Origin: Haloterrigena sp. KLK7
Lineage (GTDB): Archaea > Halobacteriota > Halobacteria > Halobacteriales > Natrialbaceae
Direction: 5' to 3'
NCBI RefSeq assembly: GCF_037914945.1
Contig: NZ_CP149787.1
Span: 1,178,001 to 1,242,000 of the forward strand
DNA length: 64,000 nucleotides
The notes beneath the pieces are model-generated. The model was not told the DNA's origin. It ran no database searches and saw nothing but the letters and a program-made list of their open reading frames with translations. The position numbers and the translations under genes are program-made. Numbering within the stretch: position 1 is the first letter of the stretch; each line of letters starts with the position of its first letter. Below, piece after piece: positions 41,142 to 50,356 of this stretch.

Positions 41142-42641
41142 ATGACCGACGACAGAGCACCCACATCCGACGCCGCCGTCGCACAACTCTCCGAACCGAC
41201 GCCATCGACCTCAGTCGTTCCGCGAGCGTCGACCCGGACCGTCTGGACGCTGTTCGCACTCAGTCTGGGGGTACTCGCGCTGGCGGCCCGGAACGGCGCC
41301 GGATGGGAGCTGTCGGGCGCGCTTCGCGTCGACGGACTGACCGCGGTGATGTGGGTCGTGGTCACCTTCTTCAGCGGGATCGTCCACAGCTACTCCCGCC
41401 GTTACATGGCCGGCGACCGCCACATCGACCGATTCTATTACCGAGTCCTCGGATTCACGCTCGCCGTCATGACGATGGCCGCGGCGAATCACGTCGCGCT
41501 GTTCGCGGCGGTGTGGCTGGCGATGGGACTGCTCATGGCGTCGCTCATCGGCCACGTCCGCGACTGGGAGCAGGCGCGGGCCGCGTCCGCGCTCGCTCGC
41601 CGCTACTTCCTCGCTAGCAGCGGACTGCTGGCCGCCTCGCTGGCCCTCCTCGCCTGGGCGACGGGCGCGACCACCGTCACCGGCATCTTCGCCGGCCTCG
41701 AGGGCGTCTCCCGGACGGTCGGCCTCCTCGCCGCCGGAGGGATCGTCCTCGCGGCGATGGTCCAGTCGGCCCTGTTCCCCTTCCACAACTGGCTGCTGTC
41801 CTCGATGACGGCGCCGACGCCGGCGTCGGCGCTGATGCACGCCGGGTTCGTCAACGCGGGCGGGATCCTGCTGACCAGGTTCGCTCCGGTGGTCGCCGAC
41901 CGCCTCGCCGTCATGTCGATCGTCGTCCTGGTCGGCGCCGTCAGCGCCCTGCTCGGACAGGCGATGATCCTCGTCCAGACGGATATCAAGCGCAAGCTCG
42001 GCTGCTCGACCATCGCCCAGATGGGCTTTATGATACTGCAATGTGGCCTCGGCTTCTTCGCCGCGGCGATCGCCCACCTCGTCCTCCACGGCTTCTACAA
42101 GGCCTATCTCTTCCTGTCCTCGGGCGCCGCCGTCGAGCAGGCGGTCCCGAAAGACGGGACGCAAACCCACCTCGGCTTCTCCGGAATCGCCGTCAGTCTG
42201 CTGACCGCCGTCGGCGGCGGCGTCCTGTTCGGCGTCCTCACCGGGAAGGCGACGAGCCTCGAGTTGAACAGCGGGACGATCCTGACGCTGGTCGTGGTCC
42301 TGACGACGCTGACCGCGGCTCGGGACATCCTCCGACGCTCGACCCTGCCGACGTCGGTCAGGTTCGTCAGCGTTCCGCTGGTCGTCTTGACCGCGATCAG
42401 CGGCTACGCCGTCGCGTTCAACGCCGTCTCGAGGATGCTGTCGGGCGTGCCGATGACTCACGTCTCGACCGAGATGACGATCGCCCACTACCTCGTCGTC
42501 GTCCTGTTCGTCGGCGCCTATCTCGTGGCCGAGCTCGGCTGGTACCACTCGAGCAAGCGCCTCTACGTCTCGCTCTTGAACCTCTCCCAACCCGATCCGA
42601 ACACCGTGCTCACCGACAAGGAGGACTACAATGACGCGTAA
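41142..42641 (+). CDS. dabB: DabB-type proton-translocating membrane subunit
   Basis: This 499-residue protein of the NuoL/MrpA antiporter family has about 13 transmembrane helices. The typical block FPFHNWLLSSMTAPTPASAL, with helix HAGFVNAGGILLTR, corresponds to the proton channel, and TDIKRKLGCSTIAQMGFM to the broken helix region. In the DAB complex this subunit lets cations or protons flow to drive the DabA partner, which captures CO2 as bicarbonate. The coding sequence overlaps dabA by 11 bp. The start was set after an Arg-rich upstream stretch; the promoter is probably near 41027. Confidence 0.88.
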   Translation: MTDDRAPTSDAAVAQLSEPTPSTSVVPRASTRTVWTLFALSLGVLALAARNGAGWELSGALRVDGLTAVMWVVVTFFSGIVHSYSRRYMAGDRHIDRFYYRVLGFTLAVMTMAAANHVALFAAVWLAMGLLMASLIGHVRDWEQARAASALARRYFLASSGLLAASLALLAWATGATTVTGIFAGLEGVSRTVGLLAAGGIVLAAMVQSALFPFHNWLLSSMTAPTPASALMHAGFVNAGGILLTRFAPVVADRLAVMSIVVLVGAVSALLGQAMILVQTDIKRKLGCSTIAQMGFMILQCGLGFFAAAIAHLVLHGFYKAYLFLSSGAAVEQAVPKDGTQTHLGFSGIAVSLLTAVGGGVLFGVLTGKATSLELNSGTILTLVVVLTTLTAARDILRRSTLPTSVRFVSVPLVVLTAISGYAVAFNAVSRMLSGVPMTHVSTEMTIAHYLVVVLFVGAYLVAELGWYHSSKRLYVSLLNLSQPDPNTVLTDKEDYNDA

Positions 42642-45147
42642 GGAAGCCGACGACCGTCGTCGAATCGAGGAGCGTATCGACCGCGCGGCCGACCGCATCG
42701 GCTCGGTCTGGCCGCTGCACTCGTTCGTCACGGCCAACCCCCTCTCGGGGTTCGAGGACGAGCCGTTCCACCGGGCCGTCGCCGAGGGCGAACGCCTGTT
42801 CGGCGGCCGCGGCTACCCGCATCCGTCGGTCTTCCGCCGGGCGTGGGAGACCGGACGGATCGACCCCGACGCGCTGCAGCGCGAACTCGAGGCCCACGAT
42901 ATCGACCGGGATCCCGAGACGCTGCTGGACGAAATGGCCGACACCGAGGCCGAACGCGGCAGCGAGACCGACGACGCGACCGCGGCCGTCGACCGCGTGC
43001 TGACGAAGTGGCTCGCCGCGTTCCTCGATCAGGGACAGTCGAAGTGGCCGATGCCCGACCGCGGGGACGGGTTCTACGCCGCGTGGCGCGAGATGGCGCC
43101 CCACGACGGCGACGTGCCCGGCTGTGACGACCCCGACGACCTCCCCGAGACGGCGACCGAGGCGCTCGAGTCGGTGCTGGGCGACTATCCCGAGGGACGC
43201 TGGGCCGACATCGCCGAGCATCACCTCGCCGCGCTCCCGGGCTGGAGCGGTTTCATCAAGCAGCGGGCCGACGACGACGCCAACGCGTGGCAGGAACGGT
43301 ACCCGATCACGCTGACGGAGTACCTGGCGGTGCGGCTGACGCTGGCCGACCTGCTGGACGCGCCGATCGACCTCGCGGCGGCCGCCGACGGCGATGCGGA
43401 CGACACGGCCGTCGCGGACGACACGAGCGGCGCCGACTCGAGCGACACGGACGACGAGGACGTTCCGCTCCCCGAGATCTGGCTGACCGCGTGGGAACGC
43501 AGCTACCGCGAGCGCCTCCTCGAGGGGATCGACGACTCGGTGACGGACCCGTCCGAGGCCGATGACGGCGAGCGTCCGGCCGCACAGCTCGTGTTCTGCA
43601 TCGACACCCGCTCGGAGGTGATCCGCCGCCACATCGAGGCCCAGGGCCCCTACGAGACCCACGGCTACGCGGGCTTCTTCGGGATTCCGATCCGCCATCG
43701 GGAGTACGATTCCCACGCCGAGGCCGACGCCTGCCCGCCGATCGTCGAGCCACAGCACCGCGTCGTCGACCGCCCCGACGAGGAGACCGAGGCGGTGACC
43801 GCCCGCGACCGCTGGACCGGGCTGGCGGGCGCGGCCCGCAAGCACTTCAAGACGCTCAAGAACAACGTCGTCGCCGCCTTCACGTTCGTCGAGGGCGCCG
43901 GCAGCGCCTACGGCTCGGCGATGGCCGCGCGGACGCTGTCGCCCTCGACGATCGCCGCCCTCGAGAGCGCCGTCGACGAGCGCGTGCCCGACTACTACGA
44001 GGCCTCGTCTCCGGCCGTCGATTACGACGCCTACGACGACCACGGCCACGGCGACCACGACCTCCCGCGGGGGATGAGCCTCGAGGAGAAGGTCGAGTAC
44101 GCCGCGACCGCCTTCGAACTCATGGGCTGGACGGAGTTCGCCCGACTGGTCGTCTTCGCGGGCCACGCCAGCGAGACGACGAACAACCCGTTCGACTCGA
44201 GTCTCGACTGCGGGGCCTGCGCGGGGAACCCGGGCGGCCCGAACGCCCGCGTGCTCGCCGAGATCTGCAACGACGAGAACGTGCGGGCCGAGTTGCGCGA
44301 GCGCGGCATCGACGTCCCGGAGGACACCGTCTTCCTCGCGGGCGAACACAACACGACGACCGACGAGATCGAACTGTTCGACGGTGACGTGCCCGAGAGC
44401 CACCGCGAGGACCTCGAGGCCCTGCGCGAGGACCTCGAGGCGGCCCGCGCCGGCGCCGCGGCCGAGCGCACCGAGGCGACGGGCGGCGATCCGGACGCGA
44501 GCGTCGCCGAAGTCGAGCGCAAGGCGGCCGACTGGGCCGAGGCCCGCCCCGAGTGGGGGCTGGCCGGCAACGCCTCGTTCGTCATCGGTCCCCGCGATCT
44601 GACCGCGGACCGCGATCTGGACGGCCGCGCGTTCCTCCACTCCTACGACTGGACGACCGATCCGGACGGCGAGGCGCTCGAGGGAATCGTGACGGGGCCG
44701 CTGGTCGTCACCCAGTGGATCAACAACCAGTACTACTTCGCGACCGTGGACAACGCGGTCTACGGCAGCGGCTCGAAGGTCACCCAGAACCCGCTGGGCA
44801 ACGTCGGCGTCGTGCAGGGCAACGGCGGCGACCTGATGACCGGGCTGCCGCTCCAGTCGCTCAAGGTCGACGACGACCGACCCTATCACCAGCCGCTGCG
44901 GTTGACGGCCGTGATCCACGCCCCGGTCGACCGCGTGACCGAGATCCTCCGCGAGCACGAGGACGTCACGCAGTTGCTCGACAACGGCTGGATCGGCGAC
45001 CTGACGGTCGTCGATCCCACGCAGGACAACGCCGCCTTCCAGTACGCGGGCGACCTCGAGTGGGCGGCCGAGACCGAACTCGACGTCGAGGCGACGGCGG
45101 AGACCGAACCTGCGACGCCGCCCGCACGGCCGGCGGACGACGACTGA
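42631..45147 (+). CDS. dabA: DabA (DUF2309) inorganic carbon uptake subunit
   Basis: This 838-residue soluble subunit of the dissolved inorganic carbon accumulation complex has a carbonic-anhydrase-like zinc site. The four ligands can be placed as C323 and D325 (VFCIDTRSEV), H512 (FAGHASET) and C527 (LDCGACAG). The Cys-x-Asp and the 15-residue His-to-Cys spacing equal those reported for the bacterial enzyme. Other family blocks are PLHSFVTANPLSG at the start and LPLQSL near the end. An acidic insertion at about 250-275 is haloarchaeal. It is translationally coupled to dabB. Confidence 0.92.
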   Translation: MTRKEADDRRRIEERIDRAADRIGSVWPLHSFVTANPLSGFEDEPFHRAVAEGERLFGGRGYPHPSVFRRAWETGRIDPDALQRELEAHDIDRDPETLLDEMADTEAERGSETDDATAAVDRVLTKWLAAFLDQGQSKWPMPDRGDGFYAAWREMAPHDGDVPGCDDPDDLPETATEALESVLGDYPEGRWADIAEHHLAALPGWSGFIKQRADDDANAWQERYPITLTEYLAVRLTLADLLDAPIDLAAAADGDADDTAVADDTSGADSSDTDDEDVPLPEIWLTAWERSYRERLLEGIDDSVTDPSEADDGERPAAQLVFCIDTRSEVIRRHIEAQGPYETHGYAGFFGIPIRHREYDSHAEADACPPIVEPQHRVVDRPDEETEAVTARDRWTGLAGAARKHFKTLKNNVVAAFTFVEGAGSAYGSAMAARTLSPSTIAALESAVDERVPDYYEASSPAVDYDAYDDHGHGDHDLPRGMSLEEKVEYAATAFELMGWTEFARLVVFAGHASETTNNPFDSSLDCGACAGNPGGPNARVLAEICNDENVRAELRERGIDVPEDTVFLAGEHNTTTDEIELFDGDVPESHREDLEALREDLEAARAGAAAERTEATGGDPDASVAEVERKAADWAEARPEWGLAGNASFVIGPRDLTADRDLDGRAFLHSYDWTTDPDGEALEGIVTGPLVVTQWINNQYYFATVDNAVYGSGSKVTQNPLGNVGVVQGNGGDLMTGLPLQSLKVDDDRPYHQPLRLTAVIHAPVDRVTEILREHEDVTQLLDNGWIGDLTVVDPTQDNAAFQYAGDLEWAAETELDVEATAETEPATPPARPADDD

Positions 45148-45316
45148 CGGCTCGCGGAGCGCTCGTTCTCGCCGTCGTCACGACTCGAGGCCGTCGTCGC
45201 AGTGAATAGGGACAGGCAGTTCGCGAAGGGGCGGTCGGACGGTGTACCGCGAAGACGGCAACCGTGGCCGTCGCGACCGTCCCGAAATCGCCGACCGGAC
45301 GCGACACCGGACCGCG

Positions 45317-45955
45317 TCAGTATCCGGTTCCGAGATAGGTGTGCACGGCGTTGCCCGCCTCGAGTTCGTCCGCGAGGGCGACGGCGAAGTCCTCCATCGA
45401 AATGTAGCTGTCTCCCTCGTCGTCGGTCACGAGTTCGCGGTCGGCAGTCCGGTACTCGCCGGTCCGCTCGCCGGGTTCGATCAGCGCAGCGGGCGCGAGG
45501 TACGTCCACTGCAGGTCGTCGGCCTCGCTGAGGATATCGTACGCATCGATGGCCGCGCTGGCGACCGGCTCCCACTCCTCGGGGAACTCCTCCGTTTCGA
45601 TGAGCATCGTCTCCGGGCCGACCTCGAGCCCGCCAGCGCCGCCGGTCCAGACCAGTCGATCGACGTTCGCTCGGCGCAGCCCGTCGATCACGGCGTCCAT
45701 CATCTCCGTGAGAATTTCGGGCGACTCATCGTCACTCGGGCCGAGCGCCGACGCCACGGCGTCGTGCCCCGTCGCGAGCTTCGCGATGTCATCGGGGTCG
45801 GTCGCGTCCCCGGCGACGGCGACGAAGTCGTCGTCGTCGATCCCGTCGACCGTCCCGCTCCGGGAGACGCCCGTAACGGCGTGACCGCGGTCGAGGAGTT
45901 CAGTGGCAGTTCGCTGTCCGATTCGTCCGCTCGCACCGAGTAGGAGTACGTTCAT
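45317..45955 (-). CDS. NAD(P)-binding protein, atypical short-chain reductase type
   Basis: This 212-residue Rossmann-fold protein resembles the NmrA/BVR-B group of NAD(P)H-binding proteins. The dinucleotide loop is LLGASGRIGQRT at residues 4-15, followed by a helix and TDPDDIAKLATGHDAVASALGP. The catalytic Tyr-x-x-x-Lys of classic short-chain dehydrogenases is absent, as is usual here. It may reduce a quinone or flavin or sense the NADPH ratio. It is divergent from a HxlR-type regulator, whose inverted operator lies between the two, so control by that regulator is likely. Confidence 0.82.
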   Translation of the reverse strand: MNVLLLGASGRIGQRTATELLDRGHAVTGVSRSGTVDGIDDDDFVAVAGDATDPDDIAKLATGHDAVASALGPSDDESPEILTEMMDAVIDGLRRANVDRLVWTGGAGGLEVGPETMLIETEEFPEEWEPVASAAIDAYDILSEADDLQWTYLAPAALIEPGERTGEYRTADRELVTDDEGDSYISMEDFAVALADELEAGNAVHTYLGTGY

Positions 45956-46028
45956 GTTGGGAGGCGGGTTCGCCGATGGCTGTCAGACGATTCTGAGGGC
46001 GATCTCTCGAGTGCGGTCATGTTATCAT

Positions 46029-46084
46029 ACTTGGTCATGGAGCGAGATCCTCATATAGTTCAGCGAACGTCAGCCTGACCAAGT
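46029..46084. promoter_or_regulatory. Inverted 9-bp operator pair between NAD(P)-binding and HxlR genes
   Basis: ACTTGGTCA (46029-46037) and its exact complement TGACCAAGT (46076-46084) flank a central AT-rich CATATAG that may serve as TATA element in both directions. The second arm is 8 bp from the HxlR ATG. This is the layout of a shared, autoregulated divergent promoter. Confidence 0.6.
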
Positions 46085-46091
46085 CACACCG

Positions 46092-46427
46092 ATGTCATCG
46101 GATGCTACGCTCGAAACGAAATACGGGGACTGTCCGGTAATCAAAACCCTCGAAGAGGTCGGTTCCCGGTGGCGTATGACCGGTATCCACGTCCTCCGGG
46201 AGGGCGAGCTTCGGTTCAACGAACTCAAGCGTGCCACGGACGCGAACTCACAGACGCTGTCTCGAGTGCTCGACGATCTAGCGGAGAAGGAGTACGTCGA
46301 ACGCCGAGTCGACGAGGGGAGTCCGATCGCCGTGTATTACTCGCTGACACCGAAGGGGCGAGAACTCCTCTCGGCGTTCGATGAGATCTACGACTGGGGT
46401 GAGAAGTGGATCACCGAGGAAAGCTGA
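46092..46427 (+). CDS. HxlR family transcriptional regulator
   Basis: This 111-residue winged-helix DNA-binding protein of the HxlR family usually acts as a dimer that senses oxidants, aldehydes or quinones. A single N-terminal cysteine, C14 in YGDCPVIKTLE, is in the position used for redox sensing in some relatives. The recognition helix is in NSQTLSRVLDDLAE, and the wing is VERRVDEGSPIAVYYSLTP. It is divergent from the NAD(P)-binding protein gene and sits just below an inverted repeat, so it probably controls both itself and that gene. Confidence 0.9.
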   Translation: MSSDATLETKYGDCPVIKTLEEVGSRWRMTGIHVLREGELRFNELKRATDANSQTLSRVLDDLAEKEYVERRVDEGSPIAVYYSLTPKGRELLSAFDEIYDWGEKWITEES

Positions 46428-46487
46428 GGCGTATCGAAGCGGGCATGTAATCGATCTCCCAGTCGGGAGGCCGAGCCGGAGTCCCGG

Positions 46488-47192
46488 CTACCGGGAGAGC
46501 AGACTGCGAGCCGTCGCCTCGTACCCCTCCGGCACGAGATCCGCGAGCGCGTCGGGATCGGTCTCGCCGTCGACCGTGACGAGGTACGTCCGGCCGGGCT
46601 CGTCGCCGTAGACGCCCTGGAAGTCGTAGACGAAGCCGTAGACGACGACGTCGTCCGGAACCTCGTCGGCCTCCGCGAGCGAGCGCGCCTGATACCCGAC
46701 GTTGTACTCGACGAGCTGGTTGATCACCCGTCCCTCGTCCGCGTCGGTGTCGATCAGTCCGCTCTCGAGGGCCTCCTCGACGACCGGGACGAGCTGGTCG
46801 ACCCACTTGTCGACGCCCTGTGGCCCCGGCGGCTCCTCGCCGGTCGCGACGCGATAGGCGGCGGTGACGGCCCCGCAGCCGGTGTGGCCGACGACGGCGA
46901 CGACGTCGGTCCCAGTGTGGTGGATCGGATAGAGGATGCCGCCGTCGACGATGCGCTCGCCGTCGTCCTCGTCCCAGATCTGGTTGCCGATGTTGCTCGG
47001 CGTGAAGACCGCGCCCGGCCGATCGATCCCCCACATCCCCTCGTGGGAGACCCGCGAGTCCGAACAGCAGATCGCGACGACGGTCGGATGCTGGTCCGTC
47101 TGGACGTCCGCGAAGTAGTCCTCCGGGAGCGCCTCGACGTGGCGCTCGTTGCCGGCGAGCAGCGCCTCGAGAGCGTCGAGATCGGGTTCCAT
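46488..47192 (-). CDS. Beta-class carbonic anhydrase
   Basis: This 234-residue zinc enzyme interconverts CO2 and bicarbonate. The ligand and catalytic motifs are C43-x-D45-x-R47 (ICCSDSR) and H103-x-x-C106 (VGHTGCGA), as in the beta family. The start at MEPDLDALEALL is standard, and the longer upstream frame is not coding. It stands 1.3 kb after dabA on the other strand. Together they form an inorganic carbon supply set, although intervening genes show they are not one operon. A cytoplasmic location is expected, since there is no signal peptide. Confidence 0.92.
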   Translation of the reverse strand: MEPDLDALEALLAGNERHVEALPEDYFADVQTDQHPTVVAICCSDSRVSHEGMWGIDRPGAVFTPSNIGNQIWDEDDGERIVDGGILYPIHHTGTDVVAVVGHTGCGAVTAAYRVATGEEPPGPQGVDKWVDQLVPVVEEALESGLIDTDADEGRVINQLVEYNVGYQARSLAEADEVPDDVVVYGFVYDFQGVYGDEPGRTYLVTVDGETDPDALADLVPEGYEATARSLLSR

Positions 47193-47348
47193 ACGCGACG
47201 TACGCGAACGGTAGCCAAAAAAGTTCGACTCGCTGCCATTCGTGGCGGTGAGAGCGCCTCGCGCTCGGGCCGGCGGGTCGGCGGGTCGAGTCGTCCGCCA
47301 CACTTCCGCGAACCCAACGTTCACCTCCCGGCGCGGCCTCGTACCTGT

Positions 47349-48365
47349 ATGGCAGAAACCAGACAGTGGCGACTCGCCAGTCGCCCCGTCGGCGAACCGA
47401 CGTCGGAGAACTTCGAACTCGTCACCGTCGACCGCCCCGAGCCGGACAACGGCGAGGTACTCGTGAAGACGCTCTACCAGTCCGTCGACCCGTACATGCG
47501 CGGTCGCATGCGAGACGCGGAGTCGTACGCCGAGCCGTGGGACGTCGGCGACCCGATGAAGGCCAGCGTCGTCGGCGAGGTCCTCGAGTCCAACGCCGGT
47601 CAGTTCTCGGCGGGCGATATCGTCACCGGCGACCTCCTGTGGGCGGAACACGCCGTCGCGGACGCGAACGAGCTCCAGCCGGTGAACCCCGACCACGGAC
47701 CGATCTCGACGGCGCTGGGCGTGCTCGGGATGCCCGGCGTGACGGCCTACTGGGGCCTGAACGACGTGGGCGATCCGAAGCCCGGTGACACCGTCGTCGT
47801 CTCCGCCGCGGCGGGCGCCGTCGGCTCCGTCGTCGGCCAACTGGCCCGCCTCTCGGGCGCTCGAGTGGTCGGCACCGCCGGCAGCGAGGCGAAGATCGAC
47901 TGGCTCACCGACGAGCTCGGCTTCGACGCCGCGATCAACTACAAGGAGACCGACGACCTCTCGGCCGCGGTCGACGACGCCTGTCCCGACGGCGTCGACG
48001 TCTACTTCGACAACGTCGGCGGCCCCATCACGGACGCCGTCTGGCCCCGCCTGAACGTCGACGCCCGCGTCGCGGTCTGCGGCCAGATCGCGCTCTACAA
48101 CGAGACCGAGGTGCCGACGGGGCCGCGAAAGCTCGCCAAACTCATCGAGACCCGCGCGACGGTCGAGGGCCTGCTCGTCAGCGACTACCAGCCCCGCTGG
48201 GGCGAGGCGCTCGAGCGCCTCTCGACGTTCGTGCAGAACGGCGACGTCCAGTACCGCGAGAACGTCGTCGAAGGGTTCGAGAACGCGCCGGACGCGTTCC
48301 TCGGGCTGTTCGAGGGCGAGAACATCGGGAAGCAGCTGGTGAAGGTCGCCGACCGCGAGAGCTGA
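47349..48365 (+). CDS. NADP-dependent medium-chain oxidoreductase, zinc-independent
   Basis: This 338-residue enzyme belongs to the leukotriene B4 dehydrogenase / curcumin reductase-like branch of medium-chain dehydrogenases. These use NADPH to reduce double bonds next to a carbonyl. Landmarks are VDPYMRGRM near residue 48, the nucleotide loop SAAAGAVGSVVGQLA near 152, and DVYFDNVGG near 215. The zinc ligands of alcohol dehydrogenases are missing, as expected. It is divergent from the carbonic anhydrase gene, with 156 bp between starts. The natural substrate is unknown. Confidence 0.9.
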   Translation: MAETRQWRLASRPVGEPTSENFELVTVDRPEPDNGEVLVKTLYQSVDPYMRGRMRDAESYAEPWDVGDPMKASVVGEVLESNAGQFSAGDIVTGDLLWAEHAVADANELQPVNPDHGPISTALGVLGMPGVTAYWGLNDVGDPKPGDTVVVSAAAGAVGSVVGQLARLSGARVVGTAGSEAKIDWLTDELGFDAAINYKETDDLSAAVDDACPDGVDVYFDNVGGPITDAVWPRLNVDARVAVCGQIALYNETEVPTGPRKLAKLIETRATVEGLLVSDYQPRWGEALERLSTFVQNGDVQYRENVVEGFENAPDAFLGLFEGENIGKQLVKVADRES

Positions 48366-48380
48366 TCGGTCGGCGAGCGG

Positions 48381-49184
48381 TCAGTCCGTCAACCCGTAGC
48401 CGATCTTGAACAGGTAGACGTCGATCGCCAGCACGAGGACAGTGGCCGCCGTGAGCACGCCGAGTGCGAACAGCGGCGCGAAGTCGGTGTAGGGTGCGGG
48501 GAGCACTCCGACCTCGATCAGGTCCGAGTAGCCCAGCAGCCCGTACCGGACGCTGTCGACCATGTAGACCATCGGGTTCACCAGCGAGAGGTTCACCTGC
48601 CAGGTCTGCTCGAACGTCTCGAGGGAGTAGAAGACGGCCCCGAAGAAGACGAGCGGTCGGAGGATGAACTGATTCATTACCGTCAGGTCGTCGAAGTCGC
48701 GGGCGACGAGTCCGCCGATGATCCCGAAGCCGGCGAACAGCGCCGTGATAACGACCATCGTGGCCACGAGGAACAGCCCGTGCTCGAGGCTGATCGGGAC
48801 GAACAGCCGGCCCACGGCGGCGATAATGACGCCGACGATGAGGCCCCGAACCGCGCTGGCGCCGACGTACGCGAGGACCATCTCGACGTACGAGAGCGGC
48901 GACGTCAGCGTCTCGTGAATGTACTCGTTCCATCTGCCGTGGAAGATCGAGAACGACGCGTTCTCGAAGGCGTTCGAGATCGCGCCGAGGACGATCAGCC
49001 CGGGCACGATAAAGAGGATGTAATCGTAGCCGGCGATCTCGTCGATCCGGTTACCGAGAATGACGCCGAAGACCGCGAAGTAGAGGACGTTCGTGATCGC
49101 CGGCGGCATGAACGTGTTCTTCGGGCGGCGAACGAACCGCAGGATCTCGCGGCGGAACAGCGCGCGGAAGCCGACCGACAGCAT
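48381..49184 (-). CDS. ABC-2 type exporter permease
   Basis: This 267-residue integral membrane protein has six predicted helices and the ABC-2 family pattern. A cytoplasmic N-terminus (ALFRREILRFVRRPKNTF) is followed by helices, and the conserved block FENASFSIFHGRWNEYIHETLTSPLS lies between TM2 and TM3. It forms the export channel with the ATPase encoded immediately upstream, whose stop overlaps its start. The substrate is unknown; relatives export drugs, lipids or polysaccharides. Confidence 0.9.
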   Translation of the reverse strand: MLSVGFRALFRREILRFVRRPKNTFMPPAITNVLYFAVFGVILGNRIDEIAGYDYILFIVPGLIVLGAISNAFENASFSIFHGRWNEYIHETLTSPLSYVEMVLAYVGASAVRGLIVGVIIAAVGRLFVPISLEHGLFLVATMVVITALFAGFGIIGGLVARDFDDLTVMNQFILRPLVFFGAVFYSLETFEQTWQVNLSLVNPMVYMVDSVRYGLLGYSDLIEVGVLPAPYTDFAPLFALGVLTAATVLVLAIDVYLFKIGYGLTD

Positions 49185-50221
49185 CAGGCGACCCCCTCCT
49201 GTTCGCGCTCGCGTTCGGATTCGCGTCCGTCGGTTGCGTCCTCACCGCCGTCACCGGCGCTCGAGGCCGACGACCGCGTCACCGTCCGGTCGTCGCTCCG
49301 GGTGAGATCGACGAAGATCTCCTCGAGCGACGTCCTGGTGATCTCGAGGTCGGCGATCTCGTACCCTCTCGCCTCGAGGTCGTTCAACAGGCGCGGCGCG
49401 GTCGAGCCGCCGTCGTCGACGCGGACCTCGAGGGCCTCGCCGCTCGTCGTCACCTCGTGGGCGTACGCGCCGAGGTCGGACTCGAGGTCGGCCGCCGCGC
49501 TCGAGGTGATTCCGGACTCGAGGCGGACGGAGATCGTGTCGGTGCCGCGCTCCTTCAGTTCGTCCGGCGTCGCGACGGTCACCTTCCGGCCCTCGTTCAT
49601 GATCGCGACGCGGTCACAGAGGCGTTCGGCCTCCTCGATGTAGTGGGTCGTCAGGAGGATCGTCGTCCCCTCCTCGTTGAGTTCGGTCACGAGTTCCCAG
49701 AGGTCGTGGCGCAACTGGACGTCGACGCCGGCCGTGGGTTCGTCGAGGATGAGCAGGTCGGGATCAGTGACGAGCGCCCGCGCGAGCAGCAAGCGGCGCT
49801 TCATCCCGCCGGAGAGCCAGTCGAAGCGCTCGTCGCGCTTGTCGTAGATGCCGACGCGCTTGAGGACTTCGTCGGCGCGTTCGGCGGCCTCGTCCTCGGG
49901 AATGCCGTGGTAGCCGGCCTTGTGCATCAGCACTTCCTTGATCGGGAAGAAGCGATCGACGTTGAACTCCTGCGGTGCGAGGCCGATCGCGTCGCGGGCC
50001 GCCCGGTACTCCGTCTCGACGTCGTGGCCGAAGACCCGCGCCTCGCCGCCGGTCTTGCGGACCAGCCCGACCAGCGTGTTGATAAAGGTCGTCTTGCCCG
50101 CCCCGTTGGGGCCGAGCAGGCCGAAGAACTCGCCCTCCTCGACGGTCAGCGACAGCTCCTGCAGTGCGCGCAAGTCCCCGTATTCCTTCACGAGATCGAC
50201 GGTCTCGATGGCCGGTGGCAT
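49184..50221 (-). CDS. ABC-2 type exporter ATP-binding protein
   Basis: This 345-residue ATPase of the DrrA/NodI class has Walker A GPNGAGKTT near residue 38, signature LSGGMKRRL, Walker B LLILDEPTAGVD and the switch His in TTHYIEEAE. A DUF4162-like C-terminal extension (about 235-310) is typical for exporters of this group. The final 30 residues are a polar, charged tail. It is the first gene of a coupled pair with the permease. A TATA-like ATTCTTAA lies about 28 bp upstream, giving a leaderless transcript. Confidence 0.93.
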   Translation of the reverse strand: MPPAIETVDLVKEYGDLRALQELSLTVEEGEFFGLLGPNGAGKTTFINTLVGLVRKTGGEARVFGHDVETEYRAARDAIGLAPQEFNVDRFFPIKEVLMHKAGYHGIPEDEAAERADEVLKRVGIYDKRDERFDWLSGGMKRRLLLARALVTDPDLLILDEPTAGVDVQLRHDLWELVTELNEEGTTILLTTHYIEEAERLCDRVAIMNEGRKVTVATPDELKERGTDTISVRLESGITSSAAADLESDLGAYAHEVTTSGEALEVRVDDGGSTAPRLLNDLEARGYEIADLEITRTSLEEIFVDLTRSDDRTVTRSSASSAGDGGEDATDGRESEREREQEGVA

Positions 50222-50356
50222 CGCCGAATCGTCGGCCCCGACCGCGGTTAAGAATGTTGATTGCGGCCCTCGAGACGGGCGTTACGGACGTTTTTGCCGG
50301 TTCGTTTCGACGGATCGCTTCGACCGTTCGGCGCGCCAACCGATTCGCCACACCGA

